DNA from: Streptomyces nigrescens
Lineage (GTDB): Bacteria; Actinomycetota; Actinomycetes; Streptomycetales; Streptomycetaceae
DNA: 64,000 bases
Assembly (NCBI GenBank): GCA_024349765.1
Contig: AP026073.1
Coordinates: 4,712,001-4,776,000 of the forward strand
Direction of reading: 5' to 3'
Each line of letters opens with the position of its first letter. The first letter of the stretch is position 1. The translations under genes were made by a program, and so were the position numbers. The notes beneath the pieces were generated by a model. That model worked only from the letters and a program-made list of their open reading frames with translations. It was not told the origin of the DNA and ran no database searches. Positions 34,156-41,958 of the stretch are shown one piece after another.

Positions 34156-34664
34156 GGGTGTCCTCGCAGCGCAGCATGGGGGTACGGGTGGGGTGGGGGG
34201 AAGACAGGTTACGGGTGGCGGTGGTCCGTGGGGCAGCCACCTGCGGGAGATGCCCCCACCGTCGGAGATGCCGGGTATGCCGCTCGTGCCGGACCCGGTG
34301 GAATCGCGCCAGTTCGCGCCCGCCCTCTCTCCCCCTTCGCACGGTTTCGGCCCGCTTCCCGCTCCTTCGTTCCGCTTTCTGACGGGCACCGGGCGGCCGG
34401 CGGCGGGGCATTCAGCAGGGCTGTAACGGACCAAAGGTGACGAAGAGTTGAATACTGCGGGGCCTTGATGCGTCCCGTCTTGCATGCCCGTGCACAAGCG
34501 GTAGTGTTCACGGCCGGTTGACCGTGTGGCGGAATCTTTTCGCTCGCATCGAGGTGCAAACCTCGCAATCTCCGTGTTTCCCCGTCGTCACGTTGCCCGT
34601 CGTCGGCGGTCGGCAACACCACCGCCCCGGTCACCGCTCAGGAGCACGTCGTAAGGAGGCCCGG
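34156..34664. other. Divergent intergenic region upstream of the conservon
   Basis: This 509-bp region lies between the SBP lipoprotein and cvnA. Its right half is relatively AT-rich (34420-34580). A candidate sigma-70-type promoter for the conservon is annotated separately. No small gene with good codon usage was found. Confidence 0.45.
34480..34507 (+). promoter_or_regulatory. Candidate promoter for the cvnABCD operon
   Basis: TTGCAT at 34480-34485 and TAGTGT at 34502-34507 are 16 bp apart. The predicted start point near 34514 would leave a leader of about 150 nt before cvnA. This is recognised by eye only. Confidence 0.35.
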
Positions 34665-37205
34665 GTGTCCGTGGACGCAGTGGACCCGCCGCAACACGAA
34701 CCCGACCCGTCCCGGCGTTCACCGTTGCGACCGCGGTTCCGTCAGCGGGCGGACGCCCTCCTCGACCGCTGGCCGTTCCGGCGCAAGCTCAACGTCCTGG
34801 TGATCGCGCCGGTCGCGGTCGTCGGCGTGCTGCTGGGCGTCGGCGTCACCACCCAGGTGCAGAAGGCCCAGGACGCCGGCCGGAGCGAGGAGCTGGTGCG
34901 GGACAGCGAGCAGGTCACCAGGCTGATCAACGACGTACAGGCCGAACACCGGCAGGCGCTCCTGCTGTCCGTGGAGCAGGAATCGGTCCGGCCCGGCGCC
35001 GCCCTGCCGTCCACCGCGGCCTACCGCCGGACCCAGCAGGACACCGACGAGCAGGTCACCGCCGTGCACGCGGCGTTCGGACCGGGCCTGCCGAAGGACG
35101 AGGCCCGCGCCCTTGCGTACATCCGCGGTCTCACCGTCCTGCGCGACAAGGTCGAACGCGGATCGGTGCCGGCCGCCACCATCGACCCCGCGTACGCCGC
35201 CGCCGTCGGCTACCTGATCGACGGCATCGGCCTCGACCGCTACGCCGGCACCTCGTCGTCCTCGGTCACCAACCTCCTCGACACGGTGCTGCGCGCCGAC
35301 GCCGCCCACGCGGCCTTCGAGAGCGGGGTGTTCTCCGCCCAGACCCGGGACGCCAACGCCCTCACCGAGTACACCCGCGCGGTCGGCGCCCACAAGCTGT
35401 ACGAGGAGCAGACCGCACGCTTCGGCCGGATCGCCGACCCGGAACAGGTCCTGGCGCTCGACGGGATCGAGCGGGACGCCGAACAGAACGGCATCGAGGC
35501 CCAGTTCGCGGAGCTCCAGATCGACCCCGGCTCGCTGCAGGGCCAGACCCCGCACCAGCTGCGCAAGGCGATGGCCGCCGGAACCCGGCAGGCCGAGGCC
35601 CGCCTCGCCATCACCCGGTCACTGATCGAGCAGATCGCCACCCGGGCCGACGGCCTCTCCCGCAGCGCCCTCGACAACGCGCTGGTGATGCTCGGCCTCG
35701 CCCTCCTCGGCTTCGCCGCCTGGCTCACCTTCTCCGTCCTGGTCCGGCGCTCGGTCGTCCGTCCCCTGGCGGCCCTGACCGGCGCCGCCCAGCAGGTGGT
35801 CGACGTGGCCGGCGAGGAGCTCGCCAGGGTCGAGGACGACGACTCCGCGGACCGCACCCCGCTGCGGCCACGGCCGATCCCCGTCCCGGTCCACGACGAG
35901 ATCGGCCACCTGGCCGAGGCGTTCAACCAGGTGCAGGTGACCGCCGCGGCGCTGCTGGAGCGGCAGGTGCTCAGCCGCCGCAACGTCGCCGAGATGTTCG
36001 GCAACGTCGGACGCCGCGTCAGCAACCTCACCTCGCGCCAGCTGATGCTGATCGACGCCGTGGAACGCGAGGAGACCGACCCCGACGTCCTGGAGCGGAT
36101 GTACCGCATCGACCACATCGCCGTCCGCCTCCAGCGCAACGCCGACAGCCTGATGCTGCTCGCCGGCATCCGGGACCCCGAGGTGGAGGCCCGGCCGACC
36201 GGCCTGGCCAACGTCATCCGGGCCGGACTCGGCCAGATCGAGGGGTACCAGCGGGTGTCGCTGCGGGCCGAGACGGAGGTCGTGGTCGCACCCGACATCG
36301 TCGACGACCTGACGCTGATGCTCGCCGAACTGCTGGAGAACGCGGTCTCGTTCTCCCCGTCCGACACGCCCGTCGAGGTGGTCGTCCGGCCCGGCACCGA
36401 CGTCACCTCGGACGGTGGGGCCCTGATCGAGGTCATCGACCACGGCCTCGGCATGAGCGCGGAACGCCTCGCCGAGGAGAACTCCCGGCTGGTCCGCCGA
36501 GAACGCCTCGACCTCGTACCGACCAAGGTCCTCGGCCTGTTCGTGGTCGGCAACCTCGCCCGGCGCTCGGGCATCCGGGTCACCCTGAGCCGGACCCCCG
36601 GCGGCGGCGTCACCGGCACCGTGTGGCTCCCCTCGGCACTGCTGCTGGCCGTGAACCCCGCCCCGGCAACGTCGCCGGCCGGGGGCACGGAACGGGCCGG
36701 GGCCGCGGACATGTCCCAGCCCGAGTCCGGGACCGTGGCCGCGAACGAGCCCGATCACGAGCCCGTGCCGCACGCCGCCGAGCCCACAGCCGACTCCGCC
36801 CCCGCCGCCACACCCCTGCCCGTGCGGGCCCTCGCCCCCGCGCCCGAACGGCAGCCGGGCGGGCCCTCGCGGGAGGGCGAGCTCCCCCGGCGCCTCCCGC
36901 GCCGCGCCACGGGCGAACCGGAGCAGACCACCCCCGCGTCCGCGCCCCGGACGGACCGGTCCGTCCGGCCGCTGCGCCGGCGGGTACGGGGTGCGACGCT
37001 CGACAAGACCACCCCGGCGGCCGACCGGACGGCGCAGACCGTGCGCCCACCCGTCGACGCCGACGCGGTCCGATCGGAACTCGACGAATTCGAGGCCGCC
37101 GTACGCAGGGCGGAGCAAGAGAGTGCGCCCGCCACGAGCGAACCGGCGCCCTCGCCACACCAGCAACCCCGGAAGGAGTCGGGCAGTGAGCACGCCGACA
37201 GGTAA
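34665..37205 (+). CDS. cvnA: Conservon sensor histidine-kinase-like protein CvnA
   Basis: An 846-aa membrane protein. The GTG at 34665 follows AAGGAGG. TM helix 1 (LNVLVIAPVAVVGVLLGVGV, about 40-60), an extracellular nitrate/nitrite-sensor-like helical domain (about 65-330), and TM helix 2 (ALVMLGLALLGFAAWLTFSV) lead into HAMP and a coiled region. The ATP-binding domain has LMLAELLENAVSFSPSDTPV (N-box) and VIDHGLGMS (G1). The usual H-box histidine of a two-component kinase is not evident, as in other CvnA proteins. A disordered tail (about 665-846, rich in Pro, Glu and Arg) follows. Its end overlaps cvnB by 20 bp. It should act with CvnB-D in a membrane-bound G-protein-like switch. Confidence 0.9.
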   Translation: MSVDAVDPPQHEPDPSRRSPLRPRFRQRADALLDRWPFRRKLNVLVIAPVAVVGVLLGVGVTTQVQKAQDAGRSEELVRDSEQVTRLINDVQAEHRQALLLSVEQESVRPGAALPSTAAYRRTQQDTDEQVTAVHAAFGPGLPKDEARALAYIRGLTVLRDKVERGSVPAATIDPAYAAAVGYLIDGIGLDRYAGTSSSSVTNLLDTVLRADAAHAAFESGVFSAQTRDANALTEYTRAVGAHKLYEEQTARFGRIADPEQVLALDGIERDAEQNGIEAQFAELQIDPGSLQGQTPHQLRKAMAAGTRQAEARLAITRSLIEQIATRADGLSRSALDNALVMLGLALLGFAAWLTFSVLVRRSVVRPLAALTGAAQQVVDVAGEELARVEDDDSADRTPLRPRPIPVPVHDEIGHLAEAFNQVQVTAAALLERQVLSRRNVAEMFGNVGRRVSNLTSRQLMLIDAVEREETDPDVLERMYRIDHIAVRLQRNADSLMLLAGIRDPEVEARPTGLANVIRAGLGQIEGYQRVSLRAETEVVVAPDIVDDLTLMLAELLENAVSFSPSDTPVEVVVRPGTDVTSDGGALIEVIDHGLGMSAERLAEENSRLVRRERLDLVPTKVLGLFVVGNLARRSGIRVTLSRTPGGGVTGTVWLPSALLLAVNPAPATSPAGGTERAGAADMSQPESGTVAANEPDHEPVPHAAEPTADSAPAATPLPVRALAPAPERQPGGPSREGELPRRLPRRATGEPEQTTPASAPRTDRSVRPLRRRVRGATLDKTTPAADRTAQTVRPPVDADAVRSELDEFEAAVRRAEQESAPATSEPAPSPHQQPRKESGSEHADR

Positions 37206-37662
37206 GAGCGGTTCCGAGCGGGAGGAACCCACCGATCTGACAGCCGCCGCGGCCGACTTCACCTGGCTGCTGGACCGGTTCGCCACCCAGACCGCCGGTG
37301 TCGTCGACGCCATCGCGGTGTCGTCGGACGGACTGCTGATCGCCGTTTCCCAACTGCGCGAACAGGCCGACTCCGAGCGGCTCGCGGCGATCGTGTCGGG
37401 CGTCACGAGCCTGGCCGCCGGCGCGTCCGGCAACTACGGCCTCGGCGGGCTCAACAAGGTCATCATCGACCTGGAGGGCGGCCATGTGCTGGTGTCGGCC
37501 ATCGGCTGCGGTGCCGTCCTCGGCGTGGTCACCTCCAAGGAGGCGAAGCTCGGCAACATCGCCTACGAGATGACCCTCTTCGCCAACCGGGCCGGCAGCG
37601 CGCTCACCCCCCAACTGGTGCTGGAACTCAAGAAGAACGCCGGCGCCGCCCCGGCCCGCTGA
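37186..37662 (+). CDS. cvnB: Roadblock/LC7-family protein CvnB
   Basis: A 158-aa protein. The GTG at 37186 has GGAAGGAG upstream and lies inside the end of cvnA. The roadblock fold is seen in FTWLLDRFATQTAGVVDAIAV, then SSDGLLIAVSQL and VIIDLEGGHVLVSAIGCGAVLGV. In conservons this protein is thought to act on the small GTPase CvnD, as MglB does on MglA. The order A-B-C-D is complete here. Confidence 0.9.
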   Translation: MSTPTGKSGSEREEPTDLTAAAADFTWLLDRFATQTAGVVDAIAVSSDGLLIAVSQLREQADSERLAAIVSGVTSLAAGASGNYGLGGLNKVIIDLEGGHVLVSAIGCGAVLGVVTSKEAKLGNIAYEMTLFANRAGSALTPQLVLELKKNAGAAPAR

Positions 37663-37835
37663 CCCGTCTCCCCGGCGGACGCAGGGGCGCGGGCACAGCG
37701 GAGCGGAGGGCCACGGCCGGCACTGAGTTCAGGGTCGTGGCCCGGCGCCGGAAGAGGGACCTTGCCGGCCTGACAACAGGTCATGGCCGGCACCGGAAGA
37801 GGATCACTGCGGTTGCGGGCGCTGAGAAGAGGATC

Positions 37836-38294
37836 ATGATGGTGGCCGGTGAACCAGAACCGAACGAGTCACCGAACGAGTCGGCGGGCAGCGCCCCGGA
37901 CCCGTCGGAGCCGGCCGGCCGCGCGTCCGCGATCCGGCCCTTCCTGCTGACCGCCGGCCGGGTGGCGGGGGGCGGCACCGGCCCGCCGCTCCCGGTCGAG
38001 ACCCAGATCGTCGCGACCGCCTCCGGGATCTCCGTGCTGGCCTCCCTCGCCTTCGAACAACGCGACATCGTCGCCGCCTGCCGACAGCCGCAGTCGGTGG
38101 CCGAACTGGCCGCGCGGCTGCGCCTCCACCTCAACGTGGTCCGGGTGCTGGCGGAGGACCTGCGCGCCGCCGGGCATCTGGCGGTCCACGTCCCGCACGC
38201 CGGCACCACCCAGGACATCTCCGTACTGCGAAGGGTTATCGATGGTCTCCGTGCCGTCCCCGACTCACGGGACACACTCCGTGACAGCGGTTGA
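37836..38294 (+). CDS. cvnC: DUF742 protein CvnC
   Basis: A 152-aa protein. Two ATGs are available (37836 and 37839), preceded by AGAGG. The DUF742 core reads IRPFLLTAGRVAGGG, then LPVETQIVATASG and VAELAARLRLHLNVVRVLAEDLRAAG, which is a winged-helix-like region. It overlaps cvnD by 53 bp in another frame, a compact arrangement common to conservons. A 173-bp gap with SD-like repeats precedes it. Confidence 0.88.
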   Translation: MMVAGEPEPNESPNESAGSAPDPSEPAGRASAIRPFLLTAGRVAGGGTGPPLPVETQIVATASGISVLASLAFEQRDIVAACRQPQSVAELAARLRLHLNVVRVLAEDLRAAGHLAVHVPHAGTTQDISVLRRVIDGLRAVPDSRDTLRDSG

Positions 38295-38856
38295 ACCGCC
38301 GCCGGTACCGGTCAAGTTGGTCATCGCCGGCGGCTTCGGCGTCGGCAAGACCACGGCCGTGGGCGCCATCTCCGAGATCCGGCCGCTGACCACAGAGGCC
38401 GCCATCACGGAGGTCGCGGCGGGGGTGGACGACCTCTCCCACACCCCCGGGAAGACGACGACCACGGTCGCCATGGACTTCGGCTGCATCACCATCGACC
38501 CGACGCTGAAGCTCTACCTGTTCGGCACCCCGGGCCAGGACCGGTTCGGCTTCATGTGGGACGACGTGGTCGAGGGCGCCCTCGGCGGCCTGGTGATCGT
38601 GGACACCCGCCGGCTCGACGACTGTTACGCCGCGGTCGACTACTTCGAGCACAAGAGCATCCCGTTCGCCGTCGCCGTCAACGCCTTCGACGGCGAGGTC
38701 CACCACGACCTCGACGAGGTGCGCTGGGCCCTGGACGTCTCCGACCACGTCCCCCTCATCGTCTTCGACGCCCGCACCACCGGCTCGGTCCGGGACGCCC
38801 TCCTGGTCGTACTGGAGGTCGCCCTCTCACGGGCGGAGGGCGCGACGGGGGGCTGA
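38242..38856 (+). CDS. cvnD: Small GTPase CvnD
   Basis: A 204-aa protein. The G1 P-loop is IAGGFGVGKTTAVG (about residues 28-41), G3 is LFGTPGQDRFGF, and G4-like NAFDG appears near residue 150. This is the MglA/ARF-like group in conservons. The ATG at 38242 is used here; a GTG at 38281 gives a shorter form closer to the P-loop and cannot be excluded. A hairpin follows the stop immediately. It should cycle between GTP and GDP forms in response to CvnA. Confidence 0.9.
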   Translation: MVSVPSPTHGTHSVTAVEPPPVPVKLVIAGGFGVGKTTAVGAISEIRPLTTEAAITEVAAGVDDLSHTPGKTTTTVAMDFGCITIDPTLKLYLFGTPGQDRFGFMWDDVVEGALGGLVIVDTRRLDDCYAAVDYFEHKSIPFAVAVNAFDGEVHHDLDEVRWALDVSDHVPLIVFDARTTGSVRDALLVVLEVALSRAEGATGG

Positions 38857-38878
38857 TCCGGGGGCGGGCGCCCCCGGA
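38857..38878 (+). terminator. Hairpin terminator after cvnD
   Basis: Nine-base-pair stem TCCGGGGGC / GCCCCCGGA with a GGGC loop starts right after the cvnD stop. The end of the opposite yjbQ-like gene lies 67 bp on, so it may serve both strands. Confidence 0.65.
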
Positions 38879-38944
38879 AACTGGTCCGGGGCCCCGGCCG
38901 GGCCCGCTCCCGCGTCACGGGCCCCGTCTCTCTGCCGCCGCCCC

Positions 38945-39367
38945 TCACCCGAGGAAGCTCAGCCTCACCTTTCGGTCCAGATTGTCACCGTTCGTGTCCA
39001 CCAGGCAGACGGACTGCCAGGTGCCGAGGGCCATGCGGCCGGCGATGACCGGGAGGGTGGCGTGCGGGGGGACCAGGGCCGGGAGGACGTGGTCCCGGCC
39101 GTGGCCGGGGCTGCCGTGGCGGTGGCGCCAGCGGTCGTCGGCGGGAAGCAGGTCGTGCAGGGCGGCGAGGAGGTCCTCGTCGCTGCCGGCGCCGGTTTCG
39201 AGTACGGCGATGCCGGCCGTCGCGTGCGGGACGAAGACGTTGAGCAGGCCGTCACGGCCGTCCGCGGCGTCCCGGAGGAAGGCGGCGCAGTCGGCGGTGA
39301 GGTCGGCGACGGTCTCCGTCGAGCCGGTGGTGATGTCCAGGGTGCGGCTGGTGAATGCAGAGCTCAT
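38945..39367 (-). CDS. YjbQ/UPF0047-family protein
   Basis: A 140-aa protein of the YjbQ family (thiamine-phosphate-synthase-like side activity is reported for the E. coli member, but the true role is unsettled). The family pattern is plain: LLNVFVPHATAGIAVLE, then DLLPADDRWRHRHG, then HATLPVIAGRMALGTWQSVCLVD. The His residues are probably metal ligands. Start MSSAFTSRTLDI at 39367. It converges on the conservon. Confidence 0.9.
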   Translation of the reverse strand: MSSAFTSRTLDITTGSTETVADLTADCAAFLRDAADGRDGLLNVFVPHATAGIAVLETGAGSDEDLLAALHDLLPADDRWRHRHGSPGHGRDHVLPALVPPHATLPVIAGRMALGTWQSVCLVDTNGDNLDRKVRLSFLG

Positions 39368-39475
39368 GCGTTCATCTTCGTACGGGACGGACGCCCTGGT
39401 CCGCAAGGTGGCGGGCGCGGTTGGCAATGTCGTTTCAACACCGCGGAAACAACGGTCCACCACCCGAGACGACGT

Positions 39476-39505
39476 TTGACCCCTCTCCGAGCGCACCGCT
39501 ACGTT
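39476..39505 (+). promoter_or_regulatory. Promoter of the ssu leader peptide and operon
   Basis: TTGACC at 39476-39481 and TACGTT at 39500-39505, 18 bp apart. The expected start point (about 39511-39513) coincides with the ATG of the leader peptide, so the transcript would be leaderless or nearly so. Confidence 0.55.
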
Positions 39506-39512
39506 CAGCAAC

Positions 39513-39608
39513 ATGTCTTCTTCACCTCTCCTCACCACGCGCGGTCATATCGACCTGCTGCGGGTGGCATCCGCCGCGTGTCAGCGCGGTGCGGCCGGGT
39601 GTTGTTGA
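39513..39608 (+). CDS. Cysteine-ending leader peptide of the sulfonate operon
   Basis: A 31-codon reading frame starting ATG TCT TCT TCA. It contains GHIDLLRVASAAC and ends GCC followed by TGA, that is two adjacent Cys codons just before the stop. The (R)xHIDLxRxAS-type core is shared by short leader peptides found upstream of sulfur genes in actinobacteria. No ribosome site precedes it, which fits a leaderless transcript from the promoter directly upstream. Stalling at the Cys codons when cysteine is short is the likely sensor for the ssu operon that follows. It is too short to be a structural gene. Confidence 0.7.
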   Translation: MSSSPLLTTRGHIDLLRVASAACQRGAAGCC

Positions 39609-39976
39609 CGCCTCCGTCTCTTCGGGCTCGCCGAGCTCTCCGGGCGCGAGGGTTTTGAGGTCTTCTCAGGTCTCTTTATGGCCGGCCTTCTTCTTCCGGG
39701 CTCCGATTCCGGGCTCCGGCTGAACGCTGTGTGGTCACGGTCTGCGCTCTGCCTGAGCTCCGTGTGAGGTCTGACGTGAGGTCTGACGTGAGGTCTGTCT
39801 GAGTTCTTTCTGAACTCTGTTCGGCTCGGTGCGTTTTCCCTTCGGCTTCCCCCGCTCTCACGCATTTTCCTCACCCGGCTTTTCCTGCCGCTGATTCGTC
39901 CCCCTTCCGCTCCCAACCCTGCCCTGCCTCGACTCCTCTCCTCTCCCCTCCCCTGCCCTCCCGCACTGGAGTGTCC
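39609..39976 (+). promoter_or_regulatory. C/T-rich untranslated leader between leader peptide and ssuC
   Basis: This 368-bp non-coding stretch lies between the leader peptide and ssuC. From about 39835 to 39960 the plus strand is strikingly pyrimidine-rich and G-poor, as in a Rho-loading (rut) region. Upstream, at 39764-39797, lie 2.8 tandem copies of GTGAGGTCTGAC. Attenuation by Rho when the leader peptide is fully translated is a plausible mechanism; the sequence does not prove it. Confidence 0.45.
39764..39797 (+). repeat. 12-bp tandem repeat in the ssu leader
   Basis: Almost three exact copies of GTGAGGTCTGAC (39764-39775, 39776-39787, 39788-39797). It lies in the untranslated leader, not in a gene. 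Confidence 0.85.
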
Positions 39977-40912
39977 ATGTCTCTTGATCAAGCGCTGCCC
40001 GGTCATGCCCCACCCGTCCCCCGTCCCCCCGCCGAGCCGAGGGGCGCCGAGCCGAGGGACGGTGACAAGTCCGCCGAAAGCGCCGGGGAAGCGGGTGCGG
40101 TCGTCGGCTCGCCGTTGGAGCGGGTGGTGCCCGTTTCGCGGCGGGGGCGGTCGGTGCCGCGGTGGGTGCGGCGGGCGGTGGGGCCCGTAGCGCTGCTGGT
40201 GGTGTGGCAAGTGCTGAGCGCGAGTGGGGTGTTGGAAGAGGGCATTCTGGCGTCGCCCGGGACCATCGCCGCCACCGCGGGCGACCTGCTCGGGGACGGG
40301 ACACTGCCCTCGGCGATGCTGGTCTCGCTCCAGCGGGTGGCCGTGGGGTTGTTGCTGGGCGGAGTGACGGGCGTGGCGCTGGCGCTGGCATCGGGGCTTT
40401 CGCGGCTGGGTGAGGACCTGGTCGACGCGACCGTGCAGATGTTGCGTTCGATCCCCTGGGTGGGCGTCATTCCGCTGTTCATCATCTGGCTGGGAATTGG
40501 TGAGGCGCCCAAGATCGCGCTGATTTCGCTGGGCGTGGCCTTCCATCTGTATCTGAATGTGTACGCCGGGATCCGTGGTGTGGACGCGCAGTTGGTCGAG
40601 GCCGGAGAGTCGCTCGGGCTGAGTCGCTGGGGCCTCATCCGGCATGTCGTACTGCCGGGTGCGCTGCCGGGCGCCATGACAGGGCTGCGCTATTCGCTGG
40701 CCACCGCATGGCTCGCGCTGGTCTTCGGTGAGCAGATCAACGCCGACGACGGCCTCGGTTTCCTGATGAACCAGGCACGGGAATTCTTCCGCACCGACGT
40801 GATCGTGGTGTGCCTGGTGGTCTACGCAATTCTCGGACTGATCGCCGACTTCATCGTCCGTACTCTCGAAAGGCTGCTGCTGCAATGGCGACCGACATTC
40901 ACGGGCCAGTGA
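39977..40912 (+). CDS. ssuC: Sulfonate ABC transporter permease SsuC
   Basis: A 311-aa protein. The ATG at 39977 is preceded by GGAG with a 5-nt gap; a GTG at 39971 overlaps this site and is less likely. After a hydrophilic N-terminus of about 65 residues come six hydrophobic helices, with the ABC permease EAA loop EAGESLGLSRWGLIRHVVLPGALP (about residues 214-237). It belongs to the SsuC/TauC group. It overlaps ssuB by 28 bp. Its partners are SsuB and SsuA encoded next. Confidence 0.9.
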   Translation: MSLDQALPGHAPPVPRPPAEPRGAEPRDGDKSAESAGEAGAVVGSPLERVVPVSRRGRSVPRWVRRAVGPVALLVVWQVLSASGVLEEGILASPGTIAATAGDLLGDGTLPSAMLVSLQRVAVGLLLGGVTGVALALASGLSRLGEDLVDATVQMLRSIPWVGVIPLFIIWLGIGEAPKIALISLGVAFHLYLNVYAGIRGVDAQLVEAGESLGLSRWGLIRHVVLPGALPGAMTGLRYSLATAWLALVFGEQINADDGLGFLMNQAREFFRTDVIVVCLVVYAILGLIADFIVRTLERLLLQWRPTFTGQ

Positions 40913-41958
40913 CCGGCCTGGCGACGGAGAAGGGGACGGATAAGGGCACGGAGGAGCGGACGGAGCAGGCGACCGGGACCGGGGCGGCGAACGCGGCTGC
41001 ACCTTCGACGGCGGCGTCCTCCTCCCCTTCGGTTGCCGTGCAGGTGGACGGGTTGGTGCGCGCTTTCGGTGACCGGGTGGTCATCGACGGGCTGCAACTC
41101 ACCATCCGGCCCGGCGAGTTCGTGGCTCTGCTGGGACGCAGTGGCTGCGGGAAGTCGACGCTGCTGCGGGTGCTGGCCGGGCTCGACCGGGAGATCGGCG
41201 GCGAGGTGCTGGCCCCGCGCCGTAAGGCCGTGGCCTTTCAGGCGCCCCGGCTGATGCCCTGGAAGAAGGTCTGGCGCAATGTGCTGCTGGGCCTGCCGGG
41301 CCGGCCCGAACGCGAGACCGCCGTACGGGCCTTGGCGGAGGTAGGCCTCGGGCACCGTGCGGACGCCTGGCCCAAGACGCTGTCGGGCGGCGAGGCGCAG
41401 CGCGCGTCACTCGCCCGGGCGCTGGTGCGGGAGCCGGATCTGCTGCTGCTCGACGAACCGTTCGGCGCACTCGACGCGTTGACCCGGATCAAGGCCCAGC
41501 GGCTGGTGGCCGAGCTGTGGCAGGAACGTGGTTGCGCGGTGCTGCTGGTCACCCACGACGTGGAAGAGGCCCTGCTGCTCGCCGATCGTGCGCTGGTGAT
41601 GGAGGACGGGCGGATCGCGTACGAGACCGCGGTGGATCTGCCGCGGCCGCGCGACATCTCCGATCCGCGATTCGCTGCGCTACGGGCCCGCCTGCTCGCC
41701 CGGCTGGGTGTCACGGAGGACACGGAGCAGGCGGCGGAGCTCACCACCCAGGAGCCGGAGAAGCCGGTACTGGACACGGCACCGGAAGAGGCGCCGGAAG
41801 TCGACAACGAGCACCGGAACACCGGGCAGCCCCACATCCAGAACGAGAACCAGAACGCCAACCAGAGCACGCATCAGAGCACGCACCAGAACGAGAACCG
41901 GGTCGCGGGCCGGAGCACGAACCGGAACGCGAACCGCAACGGAACGGAAGCCCCATGA
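40885..41958 (+). CDS. ssuB: Sulfonate ABC transporter ATPase SsuB, with Asn/Gln-rich tail
   Basis: A 357-aa protein. Walker A GRSGCGKSTLL (about 83-93), signature LSGGEAQRASLARAL, Walker B LLLLDEPFGALDALT and the switch histidine in VTHDVEEAL are all intact. The first 45 residues are a low-complexity Thr/Glu/Ala stretch, and the last 50 or so (from about residue 305) are rich in Asn, Gln, His and Arg (NENQNANQSTHQ and similar). Such tails are not part of the family. It overlaps ssuC (28 bp) and ssuA (ATGA). Confidence 0.9.
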   Translation: MATDIHGPVTGLATEKGTDKGTEERTEQATGTGAANAAAPSTAASSSPSVAVQVDGLVRAFGDRVVIDGLQLTIRPGEFVALLGRSGCGKSTLLRVLAGLDREIGGEVLAPRRKAVAFQAPRLMPWKKVWRNVLLGLPGRPERETAVRALAEVGLGHRADAWPKTLSGGEAQRASLARALVREPDLLLLDEPFGALDALTRIKAQRLVAELWQERGCAVLLVTHDVEEALLLADRALVMEDGRIAYETAVDLPRPRDISDPRFAALRARLLARLGVTEDTEQAAELTTQEPEKPVLDTAPEEAPEVDNEHRNTGQPHIQNENQNANQSTHQSTHQNENRVAGRSTNRNANRNGTEAP

